This document shows positions 26,870 to 38,970 of a stretch of DNA of 64,000 nucleotides, piece after piece. Under the pieces are notes generated by a model, which worked only from the letters and a program-made list of their open reading frames with translations, had not been told where the DNA came from and ran no database searches. The position numbers were made by a program, and so were the translations under genes. Numbering within the stretch: the stretch's first letter is position 1; every line of letters begins with the position of its first letter. Source of the stretch: Echinococcus granulosus (Eukaryota > Platyhelminthes > Cestoda > Cyclophyllidea > Taeniidae); assembly GCF_000524195.1 (NCBI RefSeq), contig NW_020170389.1, positions 7,134-71,133 of the forward strand, in the 5' to 3' direction.

Positions 26870-27315
26870 CCATCTCCGAAAGGGCGTGGTTAGGAGGAAG
26901 ACGACACCAGGTTGTGGAGGCTCGATTCACAGCAAAAAAAAACATTGAACCCGAATTACAGTCCTGGATGCCACACCCAAATGCCAAGGATGAGAGGCAC
27001 CTCTTGTGCATGTCTGACTTCTGAAGCCCAACATTGGGCAAACTCTCAGTAGGATAACCATCAAAGGCGCGTACAAGTAGGACCATCGACCAGATCGCCT
27101 GTACTGCAAAGTGGTCGTCATCGAATGACCAAGGACGTGAAAGCGCACTGAAACGCTGCTACCGGCACTCACTGTACAGTTGTCCGCCCTACTTACATGG
27201 CGACATCTGAGTTGATGCTGCAGCCGATTGACTGGATGGAACCCAATTAACCAAGTGAAGTGCGTAGCAGTGAAATGAGGGGGAGGTGCTCGGGGGGCTT
27301 GATTGATAAATCTTA
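26870..27315 (-). repeat. Dispersed repeat family R3, copy 1
   Basis: Read on the minus strand, this stretch shares blocks with 40893-41260 on the plus strand: a TTGGGT(T/C)CCATCCA...TCAATCGG block, CAACTCAG(A/C)TGTC, and further downstream segments. Identity is about 70-80% by eye. The minus-strand open frame across it (130 aa) is not matched by a conserved frame in the other copy, so I do not call a protein. Confidence 0.45.
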
Positions 27316-28930
27316 GCACAAATTAGACAGTTCAGAAGGCTCCTCCTTTTTCCACCTTAGTTATCCTTCCAAATTTAGTAAAAAATGAGAATAGCGGGTG
27401 GACCTGATCGAAGCCAACAAGAAAAATCAACGTAAGCATTTTCAGGAATCTGAAGCCGTCTCCTCATTGGGGTATAAAAAAGCCTCCGCATGATCTTCAA
27501 ACCTGTCTTGCGCTTAATTTTGGTTCGTCCCACCACTGATGCGATAGCTGAGACGGGAAATTAGGCGTGGGAGACGCCGACGCCAACGCTTCAAAGAGGG
27601 CAGGGGTTATTAAGCCGGGGTGTGTGTGGGGGAATGCAAGGCGTTATTTGCATCATACAGACTGTTCTGTGGCCTCTCCGATAGTAACGTTTGGTTTGGA
27701 TTGATGTTTTAATTGTGTAATTTGTGATTTCGGAAACAAAATACGCAAAAAGGGGATGGCGGGAATGACATCAGTTTCGCGTGGAAGTGAAAAAGCAGTG
27801 AATGTTTTTCGTTGACCGACACCAAATCATTGCATAGCGACCGAAACTGTGTGGATTCCTTAAAGAGCAACAAATAAATAAAAGGGCGGAAAACTTTGCA
27901 GTCAACATTCCACTTTTGCTGAATGCCCAGCTAGGGACTGCAAAGTGCCCCGAAAAGGCATTCGCTTTCCCACTGCTTGATATGGCGTGAATGAACTTTG
28001 TAATTTCGGAAGTGGGCAAAGTTAAGGCAAATTTTATGGGCACCTGTCATACCAACCTATTCGTCCGCTTCAGCGCACAGCCCAGTTAAGTGGCTTGCCT
28101 TAAAATGAAGCGAAATGCGGAACACGGTAGATATTTAAATGCCCTCTTTGACCATGTGCAAAATAAACGGGTTATATGCTTGACCCAGTCATTTGGCTAT
28201 GGGAAAAGAAATGACAGTCTTTACAAGTCGGAATAGGTAAAAGAACCCATTCCCAGCTGCGGTCCCTGTTTGGTTATTATCAAAGAAGCACTCTTTCCGG
28301 TAGAGCGAGAAGGGGTTGGGAGGGTACATAAGTTTGGGGAAGTTGAAGGAATGACCTAAGTTGGTCTTTTTGACGTGACGTCTGTCATATGAGACGAGGA
28401 ACCTACGTCGAAGTGAATGACCTTAAAGGTGATTTTCTATTTTGACGTGAAAACCATCCTCTGGGTTGAGGGGCTAGTCGTCCAAATTGACCACTTACAA
28501 GTTTGAAAATTAATGTCCTCATGACCTCCAAGTAGTAGCAGTGTCTACCTCGTCAACCGAATGGGAGGGAATTACAGCAAGCTGTAAGCATTGCTTAAAA
28601 TATGTAATTTCAAAACTTGGCTATTTCATATTTGAAAAACTTTCTCAACTACTTCTTTTTCTGAACCTTGTAAGATTTCACTCAAAGTTGGTTACACTAA
28701 TGTTTGGACAACATTTATGTAAGCCAAAGTAAAAAAACAAACATTTTGAGGGTTATAATTCGAAAGTTAAATTAGAATCGCAGGTTCTATTCTTTTTACG
28801 CGAATTTCATCCATTGGATTGGTTTTAATTTGCTAATTTCAGTGAGGCCAAACAACTCTGCGTAGCCGTTAATTAAAAGCCCTGTCTCCAGGATTTCGTC
28901 TCGCTTCCAAACTAGTTCAAATCGACTCCC

Positions 28931-28966
28931 TTCTTCTTCTTCTTCTTCTTCTTCTTCTTCTTCTTC
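28931..28966 (+). repeat. (TTC)12 microsatellite
   Basis: Twelve perfect TTC triplets. The complement would encode a Glu run in an otherwise unsupported minus-strand frame, which I do not accept as a gene. Confidence 0.98.
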
Positions 28967-30079
28967 CAGCAACCAGGTCTTTTTATGGAGATCTTCACCA
29001 TGTTTGAGCATGGTTCAGTGGCAATAAGCGCACTCCCTTAAAAAGCCAGATTTTTCTACCTAATTGAGGCTAGAGTTCTTGGTGATGGGGAGACGGTGGA
29101 TTTAAATTAATGCACCGACTTAATTAATTATTCTGCTGTTCGAACCAAAAAGTAGTCGTGTCGACCAAATTATTTCGCAAAGTACTTCTCGACGGAATAT
29201 GTACGCTGATAGCTTCCACTTTGATCAGACCACCGGAACTCACTCACTCATTCACCTGAACAGTTCAAGTTGTCATTGTGGTCGAATGCACCTTCCTAGG
29301 TGCTGGTTCTGGACACACCATAATGAGCGCTTTCTGCTTCGCATAATTAAAATAAACTACTCTCTATTGTTTTTCAGTGCACGACCTCCTTAGTAGTCCC
29401 GAGGCTTGATGATTGGTAGGGACAGAAATGAGGCTGCAATTTTTTTGCTCTGTTGAGAAGAATTTTGAAATTAATGACAGTTATGCTTTTAAACCCTATT
29501 TGTGCAACTAACTTTTTTGTATTTCTCGAGGAGATTTATCCTAGGTGCAGGACAGAGATGGACTCGAACGTGAGCGGTTTTCTGTGTCCAGTCGCATTTC
29601 CTAGGCGTATTTATTAGCTCGTTGCATTTCCATTTTACTGCCCTCAGAAATTGCACATACTAGAGGCTTTGGCCCCAGTGCTCACGGTCAACACATGAAT
29701 AAGGTGAAACACTGGAGACTGAGGAGATCGGCGACCATCCAGACCGTAGTAGTTCCCAGGTTAAAGCCCCGGCAGCCATTCCATTCAAAAACCACCACCT
29801 CAAATGCCTGGTTAACAGGAAGCTTGCTATGTGAAAAAATGCACTGGGGACTTACCATCCTGTGGTCAGGGTAAAAAAACAACACGACGCCACCGTTCCC
29901 CAGGACGAGGACAAGGAACCACCTAGGTATTTGAAAAAGGGAGAGGTTGTCGAAGTTTGGGTATCGGAACAGCCTTCCACTGGTCCGCTTAGAATGCTTC
30001 AGCCGTAAGGAGGAGTGCATTCTCTTTGAGGCTGCTTAGCGGGTATTTGTTAGGCAGCAAGGTGAGTGTATGCGCGGAT

Positions 30080-30179
30080 NNNNNNNNNNNNNNNNNNNNN
30101 NNNNNNNNNNNNNNNNNNNNNNNNNNNNNNNNNNNNNNNNNNNNNNNNNNNNNNNNNNNNNNNNNNNNNNNNNNNNNNN
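30080..30179. other. Assembly gap (100 N)
   Basis: There are exactly 100 ambiguous bases, the usual placeholder for a scaffold join of unknown length. Frames drawn across it are meaningless. Confidence 0.99.
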
Positions 30180-32154
30180 CACAAACAATTACAATTTACC
30201 TTATTCTGCGGAGTTTGAGTTACGAGGTTATACCAGTTGAATAAAGAAGATTCCACTTTTAGAATATGAAAGGTAAAACACTGGGCGGTTATAAGTAACC
30301 CGACTAGTTTAAATGCATGTATTGTGCGAATTTCTCCGACATTGAGACTAACTCCTCCCTCCCTCCGCCCGCCTTCACTCCCTCCATTCTTCGTCTCGCG
30401 TTTTCTAGACGTGGCAATAAAATGAGTTGCTTTTGATTTAGCCATAAAATTCGCCTATGCATTTCCAAATATTTTTTATTAGAGTCTCACTATACCTAGC
30501 AACACTCAATTATTTGAAAATTTAAAGAAGTTTGGATAATATTAGCGATTTATGCAAGAAGTTTCACCCTGGTGAAGTTACTTCTTATGGGTTAGGGAAA
30601 CCCTTGAAGTATGTAATCTAAAAAGGGTCTACTTGTCTCACTGAGCACTTCAGAGACAAATAGCAATCCTTAATTATCCTCTTTTCATTCCATTTATTAC
30701 CCCAGCCATTCTGCAAACGTGGATGGCAGCATTGGTGACTGTACACTCTAAGAACAGGAATTTCCCCTTCGTTGACCGGAAGTGCCCTGGAAGAGAAAGA
30801 CTTTCTCTGAGTACCTGGCAGTAGGAAATGTCCCAACAGAGGCGCTACTGAAGATGGAACAAATCATTTATCATATTCGGCCACTGCATTTTATTTCACC
30901 CACTTTAGTAGGATGTAGCATATGTTCAGGAATCGCAAATAAGTGGGCCGGTAGCCATGTTAGGCCCATAAACCCTCAGTGGTCCTAAACACTAAGGAAT
31001 CGTTTGTCCACTGTCGTCTTTAATAACGCCAGATATGAAAAGATAAAGTATTGAAGGAATGTGCAGTTCGCCAGGGAATTTTAAAGACTATTTACATATC
31101 CAAACTTTGAAGACCCTCTGCCTTTTCCCCTTTTTGCAACCACACATTTTGAGGGAAATGAGGTAAGGTGTTTACTTAGCTGTCTCACCTCATCATTCCG
31201 CCTGATTTGTGCATCCACCATGAAGGCATGACCTTTGGACTATGCCGACAGTCACCCTGCCCAGTGACATTACCTCCTCCCCACCGATACGACTTGGAGG
31301 GAAGGCCTCGAACAGGCAAGCAGGTCCGCGAAATACCGCACCAAGGGAAGTTGCTACAGGCAGACCGGTTTTTCGTTCCCCTGTTTGTCCGGTGATTATA
31401 CAAACTTCCCCACCTTCTGTCGCCAAATTCCTCCAGCATTGTCTATCAAAGCCTTTAACAGACTATCCCTAATTAAATAAAGAACAAAAATTTAGAAAGA
31501 ACTTCAAGTATACTTGAGTAAGATCCGCATTATTTACACTGTGGAAGAAATGTAAGAAAGTAATTTCTTTTTCCGGGGGATCGAATTACATCGATGGCGC
31601 GTTTATTTACACCGCGATCATTTACTTATGAAAACAATGTCGCCTTTCAGCATCGAAGTGCGCTGACGTGTGTATCTGCTGGTCCTCCTCCACCTCCCAT
31701 TTATGGCCGTTTAGTGTGGTTAAGCAATTCGACTCGCACTTGTTGGCTATCCTCGTCATTAAATTAGAGACTAGAGATGAGTGACTCAAAAAAAAATCTA
31801 AGTAAGAGATTTAGGAGGAGGAGAGAAAGACGGAAATGGTAGATTTTCTTGTCTAGTTGGAAAGTTGAATTGCCATCTCGGGAACATAGGTGACAGTCGA
31901 AAGATGAAACCTATCAAACTGATTTATTACAAGGTGACCAGATAAGTTAGTGAGATGTTTTTGTAGGTAAATCATCATCAACATAATCTGTCGCTCTCGT
32001 CAAGCAGTATCGTCGCCAGTTCATCACACGCAAAGCAGGCATGGTGTTGGGTGGATAGAGTGGAGCATCGAGAAGCGCCAACTCGTCTGTTGAATGAAGG
32101 ATTAAAATAAGAATGAGGCACAAATTACATTTCCCATTACATGTCACCTAGTCG

Positions 32155-32690
32155 GTCAGTAAGTTGGTCAGTCAGCAAACCGTCCCTCCTCAACGTCGTG
32201 GAAGCGATGGGGAACTTCAAATTGGCAGTGCTTCATGCTTGCTGTAATTGTTGCTAATGGATTGAGTGTAAGCAGGAACCGCTTGTGTGATTCCTTAGTT
32301 TCCTGGACTTCCCTTTCTCAGATGTTGTTAGCGCTAACCGGGTTGTTTCCTCACCACTCACCCGACAAACAGATCAAAGTTGTTCTTCACGTCTTCACGT
32401 CCACTCAGCGTACCAATAGCAACAGACAATTCTCCACTACCGACACGTAGAAGTACAGAGATACCCTCTGCTGTGCATTGTTAAGACAATCACAGCCTTT
32501 TAGCCAAAGCAAGTGGTTCTGGCGGGTGCGGTTGGTATGAACGGTGTCACCATACTGCTACATGCCGTAACACACCACACCTCCTCTGAAAGCCGTAGAA
32601 GAATTGAGAATCTAGAAGAGTTTTTGCAGGTGTGGAATTGCATGGAAGTTGGTTCTTAAGGTAGGCGAGGTGGACTCGTAGTCGGCGGGA
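32155..32690 (+). repeat. Dispersed repeat family R4, copy 2
   Basis: This is the partner of 25075-25530, with the same block order and orientation, including GGTCAGTCAGCAAACCGTC at the start and GGAAGTTGG...GGCGAGGTGGAC near the end. It is non-coding as far as I can see. Confidence 0.5.
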
Positions 32691-35600
32691 TTGTCTCAGG
32701 CGCTACTAAATGATGAAGAGGTGGGGTCAGCATAGGAGCCGCATAATTTGGAAAGTCGTCCTGCCACCCCGGCCCATCTTACGCTCTGTTTGCAAGTCCC
32801 TTCTTGCAAATAGCCCCATCTGCACCTTAGTGCATGCAGACAATCCAAAGACTACCATTCCCGTGGCACCACTGGGTGAATGAGTTCCGCCAAACACAAA
32901 CAAGGAAGAAATTCGGCGTCCCAAACTATGTTTCTTTTGTGATTTTCACCAAATTTTAGACCGATTCACCATAGCAAAAAACCTTTGGTTCTTTGTGAAT
33001 TGTGTTTTACAGCCTTAATCACGCACTATGAAGCCGTCATCACCATCTCCCATATAGAAAATGACTTTTCATTTTCCTTACAAAAATTGTCATTCTAAGC
33101 CTTATTTTACTAAATAAATAATGGCTGTGCTGTCCGTGTGTGCGAGAGAGAGTGTACCTCTGGCCACGAAGGGCTGGCCCACTTGTCTCACGATTGGCAG
33201 GAAGACCTCTTTAGGGCTATTGGTGATAATTATGCATTTGCCCAGTACAACAGTTGACTTACTTCGGGTGGTTCGGTGCGTCGCTCATTTATTGTCAACT
33301 CGGGCCTCGTTGGCAAGGAGGCATTTCATGGGGCTAAATGTTACCTACAACAGTGCCTTGGGAATGGCAAAGGTGTGCAAGAAAGATCCCTTTGTCCCAA
33401 AACTACATTTATTCATGGGGGTGGAGGGGAAGGTACTAACAAAATGGGAAACTCTCATAACCACCCAGAGAGTAGAGCGTTGCTTCAAGCCATCTGAAAT
33501 GGCAAGGAACTCGAGAGTAGTACCCGAGTCTTCTCGAAGGACAGTGCTAGAAAGCGCATGAAAGGGTTTGGGGACTGGCAAAGTGGGGGTCTGTGAAGGA
33601 GTTCTATGCAATTTTCGTGGAGTTAAAACAGTAGTCATTCAGTGGCAAAACTCAAGGCCAAGGAGCCACCAGCACGAGCATTGTGGGTCAATCCAGCCGA
33701 GTCCAAGCAGCAGGCATCAATTGGTGACGAGGGAACTGGTCTCCTGTGAACAAAGGCGTAATGCCACAATCCGCAGACACTCATGAAATCAGAAGGCTCA
33801 AGCATAGCTTGTTTGATGGTTAAGTACTCATTAACTCAACCATTGAAAGAAGGATATACCTACATCAATGGCGAACTGTACTCCATGGATTCTCACTCCA
33901 CAATTTTGCAATGGGAAATGGTGAATTCAAAGTAACCCTCCTATTCCATACTGCTTCCACAGATAGATCTTCCCCTAATATGGCACTCTAAGAAGCTATA
34001 CACAATTCACTGGAGGCTACTAAAGCCTAAAATGGACTCACCATGGGATATCACTAAGGCACAGGGGAGGCTTCTCAAATGTCACCTAAATGCGATTGGC
34101 TGCTTGGGGCCACAACACTCAGCTCTAACCCCAAGGTGACTGAAGAAGTTAAGTGACTACAGAATGCCTCTTTAATTGATCTGTTCCTTGAGGCACTCGT
34201 CATTACCATTGAATACCCACTTTGTGTTTTTCATGGAGACACAAGAGTCGTAGATCAGGATACAGAACACCTGACCACAAACGTTGTTGCCTCCCTTTTA
34301 CTTCGGAGCTACCCAAACGGTCGAAATGCTGGACTTGGCCATATAACAATGGAAGTATTATAAATTGCCCTCCTTTCTCTTTTCCATGCCGTGGCAACCA
34401 ACGTAATTTAAATTTCGACCTACAGTAATTAATTTCACAATTGCAGGCAAGAAGATTGAGCCTGAGTTGGCGTTATACTTCCCCGTTTCGTCAAAAAATA
34501 AGGCCTGAAAGTAAAAAAGAATGAACAAGACTGATTTGAGGTGGTGCAGGGAAAAAAGTCGGCGCACCGAGTGAGACAGGACTTGCGTAATGGCCATAAC
34601 CCCCACCCAAGTCGTTAGTTATGCATGCATGAATGTATCAGAGTAATTTTCGCTTTATTGGACCTTAAGACCTACACAATATAAACTTCTTCTTTATGCA
34701 TTTTTATAACCAATTCAGCAGGCAATAAGGTGTTAATTTATATTCCATACAAAAGTTGTTAGGCTCTGCATTATTTGCCTCCATCCTTCTGTCGCTCTCT
34801 AATTACCATCAAAAATTAGAAAAAAATAAAAGAAAGAGCAGAAAAATTGCTGGTTTTTCCAGAATTTGTTCTTTTGAGGCAGAGGACCCAATTGTTTTAA
34901 ATGTAGCAGTCATCAAGGTTATTCCCGTTGCGTAACTTTTTCATCTTGTGCCAACCTGAAAGGCCGCTGGCGCTGACAGGAAATGTATCCTCCTGGTCCC
35001 TCAAATAGTGCTAATGAACTATTCCTTAAGTCAGGGAAAAGATTCACTTTCTTCTTCCCCTCCTTTGGATGCAGTAAAAGTGAAGAAGTTGTGAAAGTGT
35101 TCGTTTGTTTTATGGAACCCTACCCAAATGCGATAAAGGGCGAAAAAAGGTCATCACCGACATTATCTCAATTCGCACCTTTGCATCATCGTAGAATGAG
35201 GGAGAAAAGAAGTATTAAAGAACTTATTTGAAGTTGTATTTACTGTAAAGGACTTTAAAATGTGAAGCAGGTGTACTATGCAAGCAACAACGTTTTCTTA
35301 GCTGTGTGGGCGCATCAATCATCCCAGGTCCCCTTCCGAGCCATGCTAATGGCCTCCCAACCCCATAGCAACATAACATTTTGCAGCGATTTATGGCTTG
35401 GCTTTACTGTCTTCTCCACTAAGTAGGCGCGTCATTCTCCCCCGAGTTTAACTTTGGGCCAGGCTAACAACCTTACATCTTTGCTTTGTGCTGGTATGTA
35501 GTACGTTCTCCCCCACCACTTTGACTTACTACAACGTGGCGCTGCAAATTGTCTTGCCCATAGAACCCGTTTTAGCGTTTTGTTTGGTAGAAGGCATATC

Positions 35601-36964
35601 CCTTGCTTCTCAAACGAGCTTGCACTTATACCCCCTTTTCTGGCGTTAATTAGAGAATAGTTAATTTTCATTTTTAATTAATCAAATGTCTACCCTTTGA
35701 CAAAAGTGTGAATAGTATTTACGACACATCTTAGTTCCAGAAGGGGCTTGATTTTGGTCCACTCGCACCCCCCTTTGTTGTTATTCGCAATACCACTTTG
35801 GTATTTGGTGTCGGTGTTTGTAATAATCAAACATTATGCACGTATCTATCAGGCCTTTTTGCTTTCGCCTTCAACAATAAATGTGCTGCAACACCTTGCT
35901 GAGTTCTCGTTCAGCCGCACAAAGGTCTGGGAGGGTTGTAGACAGTGAGAGGAGTACCACTATGCCCTAGAGGGAAGTGCAAGCTGTGGAGACAGAAAAG
36001 CCCATCTGGATAAACTAGTTCCTACAGATTTGATCATGCAAAGTGGATGTCTTTAATTACATCGCTTCGCTGAGGAGACGGTCAACTCTGTCACGAATTG
36101 GGTTTTATTCTCAGAAGGGGGTGTAGAGCCACGAAACACGGCCAAATTGAGTCAAGTTGCTAGGGCAGGCTACGCAGCTAACTTCACCATTTGCAAGGTC
36201 CTGAGATGGTAAGGTTGGATGCATCCTGTCGTATGTTCCGAAGCTCCCCATCCTGTAAAGTATGTGATGCGAGAAGTGAAATGTCTTTTTCAATGACTTC
36301 GTCCCTACTAAACTTTTGCTCAACGTAATTTCATCCACCTGGAAAGATATTTGCTTTGTTGTAATGAAGAAAACACACCGCTTGGGTGGAGCATCCAATC
36401 CTACCCAAACGCTTCTTTACATCCTAGTTTTTGTACTGACTGCCTATTGCAAATACAGCCCTTGAGTTTACAAGTAACTTCCTATTTACATCTCTTAAAA
36501 ATAGTTTGTTGTCGAACTAACAATAAAGAGGATTTCTTGTGAGATCCAATTCTGATACGCGGCCAATTCAAACCCGATGCCTGGAAGAGCAAAGGAGTGA
36601 GGCGAAAGCGCAGTACAGCAAAGTGGCTGTTTTTTGGAAGAAGCAGGCCCGACACAAATAAGCAGTATTTAGAAACTGGAGGCGGAGGAGTAGTTGAAAG
36701 CAACCGTAATGAAGGCGGGGGATACACCGGTTGCAACTACCACCGCACCATGTGAAGCAAATCGACAAGCTACCTTGTCATATTCAATAGCAACCCATCG
36801 AACTTGCAAATCTTTGCGCCATAGTGGTCATAGAAGCGGCAAAATACCAACAACCACCCCGTTCTTTAGCATTTAGACAATAGAAAAGGCATGCAAACGT
36901 AACGGTCCTATGTGAAGTATTTCGTGCAAGCGTCAAACCGACGATTATCTATTCGAGTCCACAA

Positions 36965-36965
<1 letters not shown>

Positions 36966-36996
<31 letters not shown>

Positions 36997-37018
36997 GGTG
37001 GTGATGGTGATGATGATG
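36966..37018 (+). repeat. Compound ATG/GTG triplet repeat
   Basis: A run of ATG triplets passes into GTG triplets and back to ATG within about 53 bp. It is a simple-sequence tract of mixed triplets in intergenic DNA. Confidence 0.9.
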
Positions 37019-38666
37019 GGGCGCTCATCTGCTCACTGGTGGCATAGGCGGTCTCACTTGACGATCCCGTCCATGGTAGCTTTAAACGCCCGACCCTGGA
37101 TGCCTGATCAACGCAGAAACGACCGCGAAATCGTGCGGAGGCGTCAAAACAGTTTGAAGAAGTTGACGCAGACTGAGTTTTACGGTAGCTTTCCTCGGGT
37201 TTAACTAGAACAGTTCTTCCATATTGACAATGCTTTTGAAGTCCAAGTTGTTTTGTCGCAATAACTGCGGACACTATGGGCATTTCTGCCAGATGGTACT
37301 ACGAGCGCACCCAAGGGACTGCGCAAAGAAGAGCCGTTCTTCCTTTCCCCGTGTTTCAAGAGCCGGTGCCACCCAATTCAATGACCCCACTTTATTTTCT
37401 CTTATCCTCTCCAATTTCTTTTCCATTTTATCTTCTCAATGGCTCAATTCTCCTTTCTTATGGAAAGGATTAGCTTCGCCCTTAAAAATGTTTACGAAAG
37501 AATTCGGTTGAGACGTGGTAAGAAAGTGGGGCAAAAAGTCAAAGCCCATTCTAAAATGGAATATTAGACCGTAAAATTCAGATGCACATTTAAAACATTC
37601 AAGGATTTGTCCCTTTAAATGTGTAAACTTTGGTGGAAGAGATCGTCAAAGCATTTTTAAGGATTCACTTGAAATTTGTGGGAAAAAGTAGTTCCTGCCA
37701 CAAGAGGTCCAAATTTTGGGTCACAGGGTGGATATGTGGAGTCCCGGATTTCCCTCTGCTTGCGTAATGATTCATTCCGAAGGGAAGGAAATGCTACCAG
37801 TCACGCACAAAAGAACTGCGAGGCGATAGGCATCGCCGCCAAAGTCATTCGATTGGCCAGTTTGTCCACATTTGTTCCTCACAGGATCCATGCACCAAAA
37901 GAAAACTTATACCGCCTCTCCAGAGGGGCTTCAAGAGCGGTGAGACAAGTGAAATGAGAAGAAAAATGCGGCAATCGGCACAACGTTCGGCTGCATAACT
38001 CCCGTCTCGTGTTGTTTGGCGTTGTCGGTGTTGTCTATGATTTGTCACCGGTTTACGTCGTCAGTAGCCTCTCAGCCTTTCCCTACGTCTGCCCTACAAC
38101 CATGCCTTCAATCGACTTCAAGGAATACTCGAACCGCAAACCCAATCCTAACGGACATCTACCCAGGATTTTTATCACTGACTGCTAAACCTGAACGGGG
38201 CAGAAGAAGTGTACCAGCTGCTGCTGCGAGAAGGGTTGAAAATGACGTCTACCTCCGGCAACTGCCCCACTGTCGTCTTCTACAGGAATGCTATTGACAA
38301 TTAAAGCGACACCAGCCGTAAATCATCTGGAAAGTTCGTTACAGAGCTCTCTGTGACACCAATATATGTCACTGAAGTGGACAAGCGACACCTCCTTTAC
38401 TTCTCCAAAAGCTGGGTTAAACCCAGACAGATAGACGCTTAGGGAGTGAGCAGGAATAAAGGCGTCCGTCTCTTAATAAACGACCCTGCTTATGAATCAG
38501 CTTTCCTACGTGATAACCTCCACAGTCCCCCACCCCCACTTTTCCCCAATACGGTTTCCAAACCGGGGGGAATCTAGATCCAGAAAAATTTACAAAAGTG
38601 AGCAGTGACTTTGATGTCAGATAACCTCTCAGTTGCACGCGAATTGGATGACTGGCGCGGTCGCTT

Positions 38667-38697
38667 CGTGGGTGCTGTCCTTACAGCACCAACCACG
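38667..38697 (+). repeat. Stem-loop in TRIM-like copy A
   Basis: GTGCTGT and ACAGCAC pair around a CCTT loop. An outer CGTGG/CCACG stem extends this with a three-base bulge. A diverged but still pairing hairpin occupies the same place in copy B (54614-54634). Confidence 0.7.
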
Positions 38698-38762
38698 TTA
38701 TGATGATCGACGCGAAAAGTTGACCAGGAGGAGCGCCGGGGACGATACTCAAAAGACCGCGA

Positions 38763-38777
38763 GGGGGGGGGGGGGGG
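38763..38777 (+). repeat. Poly-G run (G15)
   Basis: Fifteen consecutive G lie immediately upstream of the 3' LTR of copy A, at the position of a polypurine tract. The length may be uncertain, as homopolymers are error-prone in sequencing. Confidence 0.9.
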
Positions 38778-38970
38778 CTGTGTAATGCTTTGTTTGTTTG
38801 CTCAACATTTTGGCTTCGTGGGCGTTTAAGTCTCCGCAGATTGTGCTTCGGCTCGGTGCTATGGTTTTCAGGTCATGCTGGTAGCCTCTCTGACTTTCTC
38901 TAAGCCAGTAATATGCCTTATCTCGACTTCAGGAAAGACTCGGAAGGCTATAGATAGATTTTTAAACGTA

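Larger units (their letters stand above)
27316..37939. other. Long gene-free stretch
   Basis: No supportable gene in 10.6 kb. It holds a TTC microsatellite (28931), the first assembly gap (30080-30179), R4 repeat copy 2 (32155-32690), and a triplet tract (36966-37018). The longest frame, 33121-33561 plus (146 aa), has no recognisable domain and weak codon structure. Confidence 0.5.
37940..38970 (+). mobile_element. Degenerate TRIM-like LTR element, copy A
   Basis: The 5' LTR is approximate, about 37940-38138, ending with a CTTCAATCGACTTCAAGG block. The 3' LTR runs 38779-38970 and contains the matching CTTATCTCGACTTCAGG block. The internal part aligns with copy B (53980-54711): a shared AATGACG...CGGCAACT block, AAGCGACAC, and a GATGACTGGC block that leads into a stem-loop (38667-38697). 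A G15 run (38763-38777) sits where the polypurine tract should be, directly before the 3' LTR start TGTGTAA. There is no protease, reverse transcriptase or integrase coding. Both the 5' boundary and the primer site are degraded. Confidence 0.6.

Noticed and set aside
26927..27319. Minus-strand 130-aa open frame
   Set aside because: It lies entirely within dispersed repeat R3, and the frame is broken in the other copy (40893-41260).
28796..29011. Minus-strand frame with a poly-Glu run
   Set aside because: The Glu run is simply the TTC microsatellite read in reverse; nothing else supports coding.
29540..29620. Minus-strand GTTCGAGTCC B-box-like motif
   Set aside because: No A-box at the right distance and no cloverleaf can be drawn around it.
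33121..33561. Plus-strand 146-aa open frame
   Set aside because: Starts in A/T-rich sequence with no promoter context, no family similarity, and an equally long overlapping frame on the other strand.
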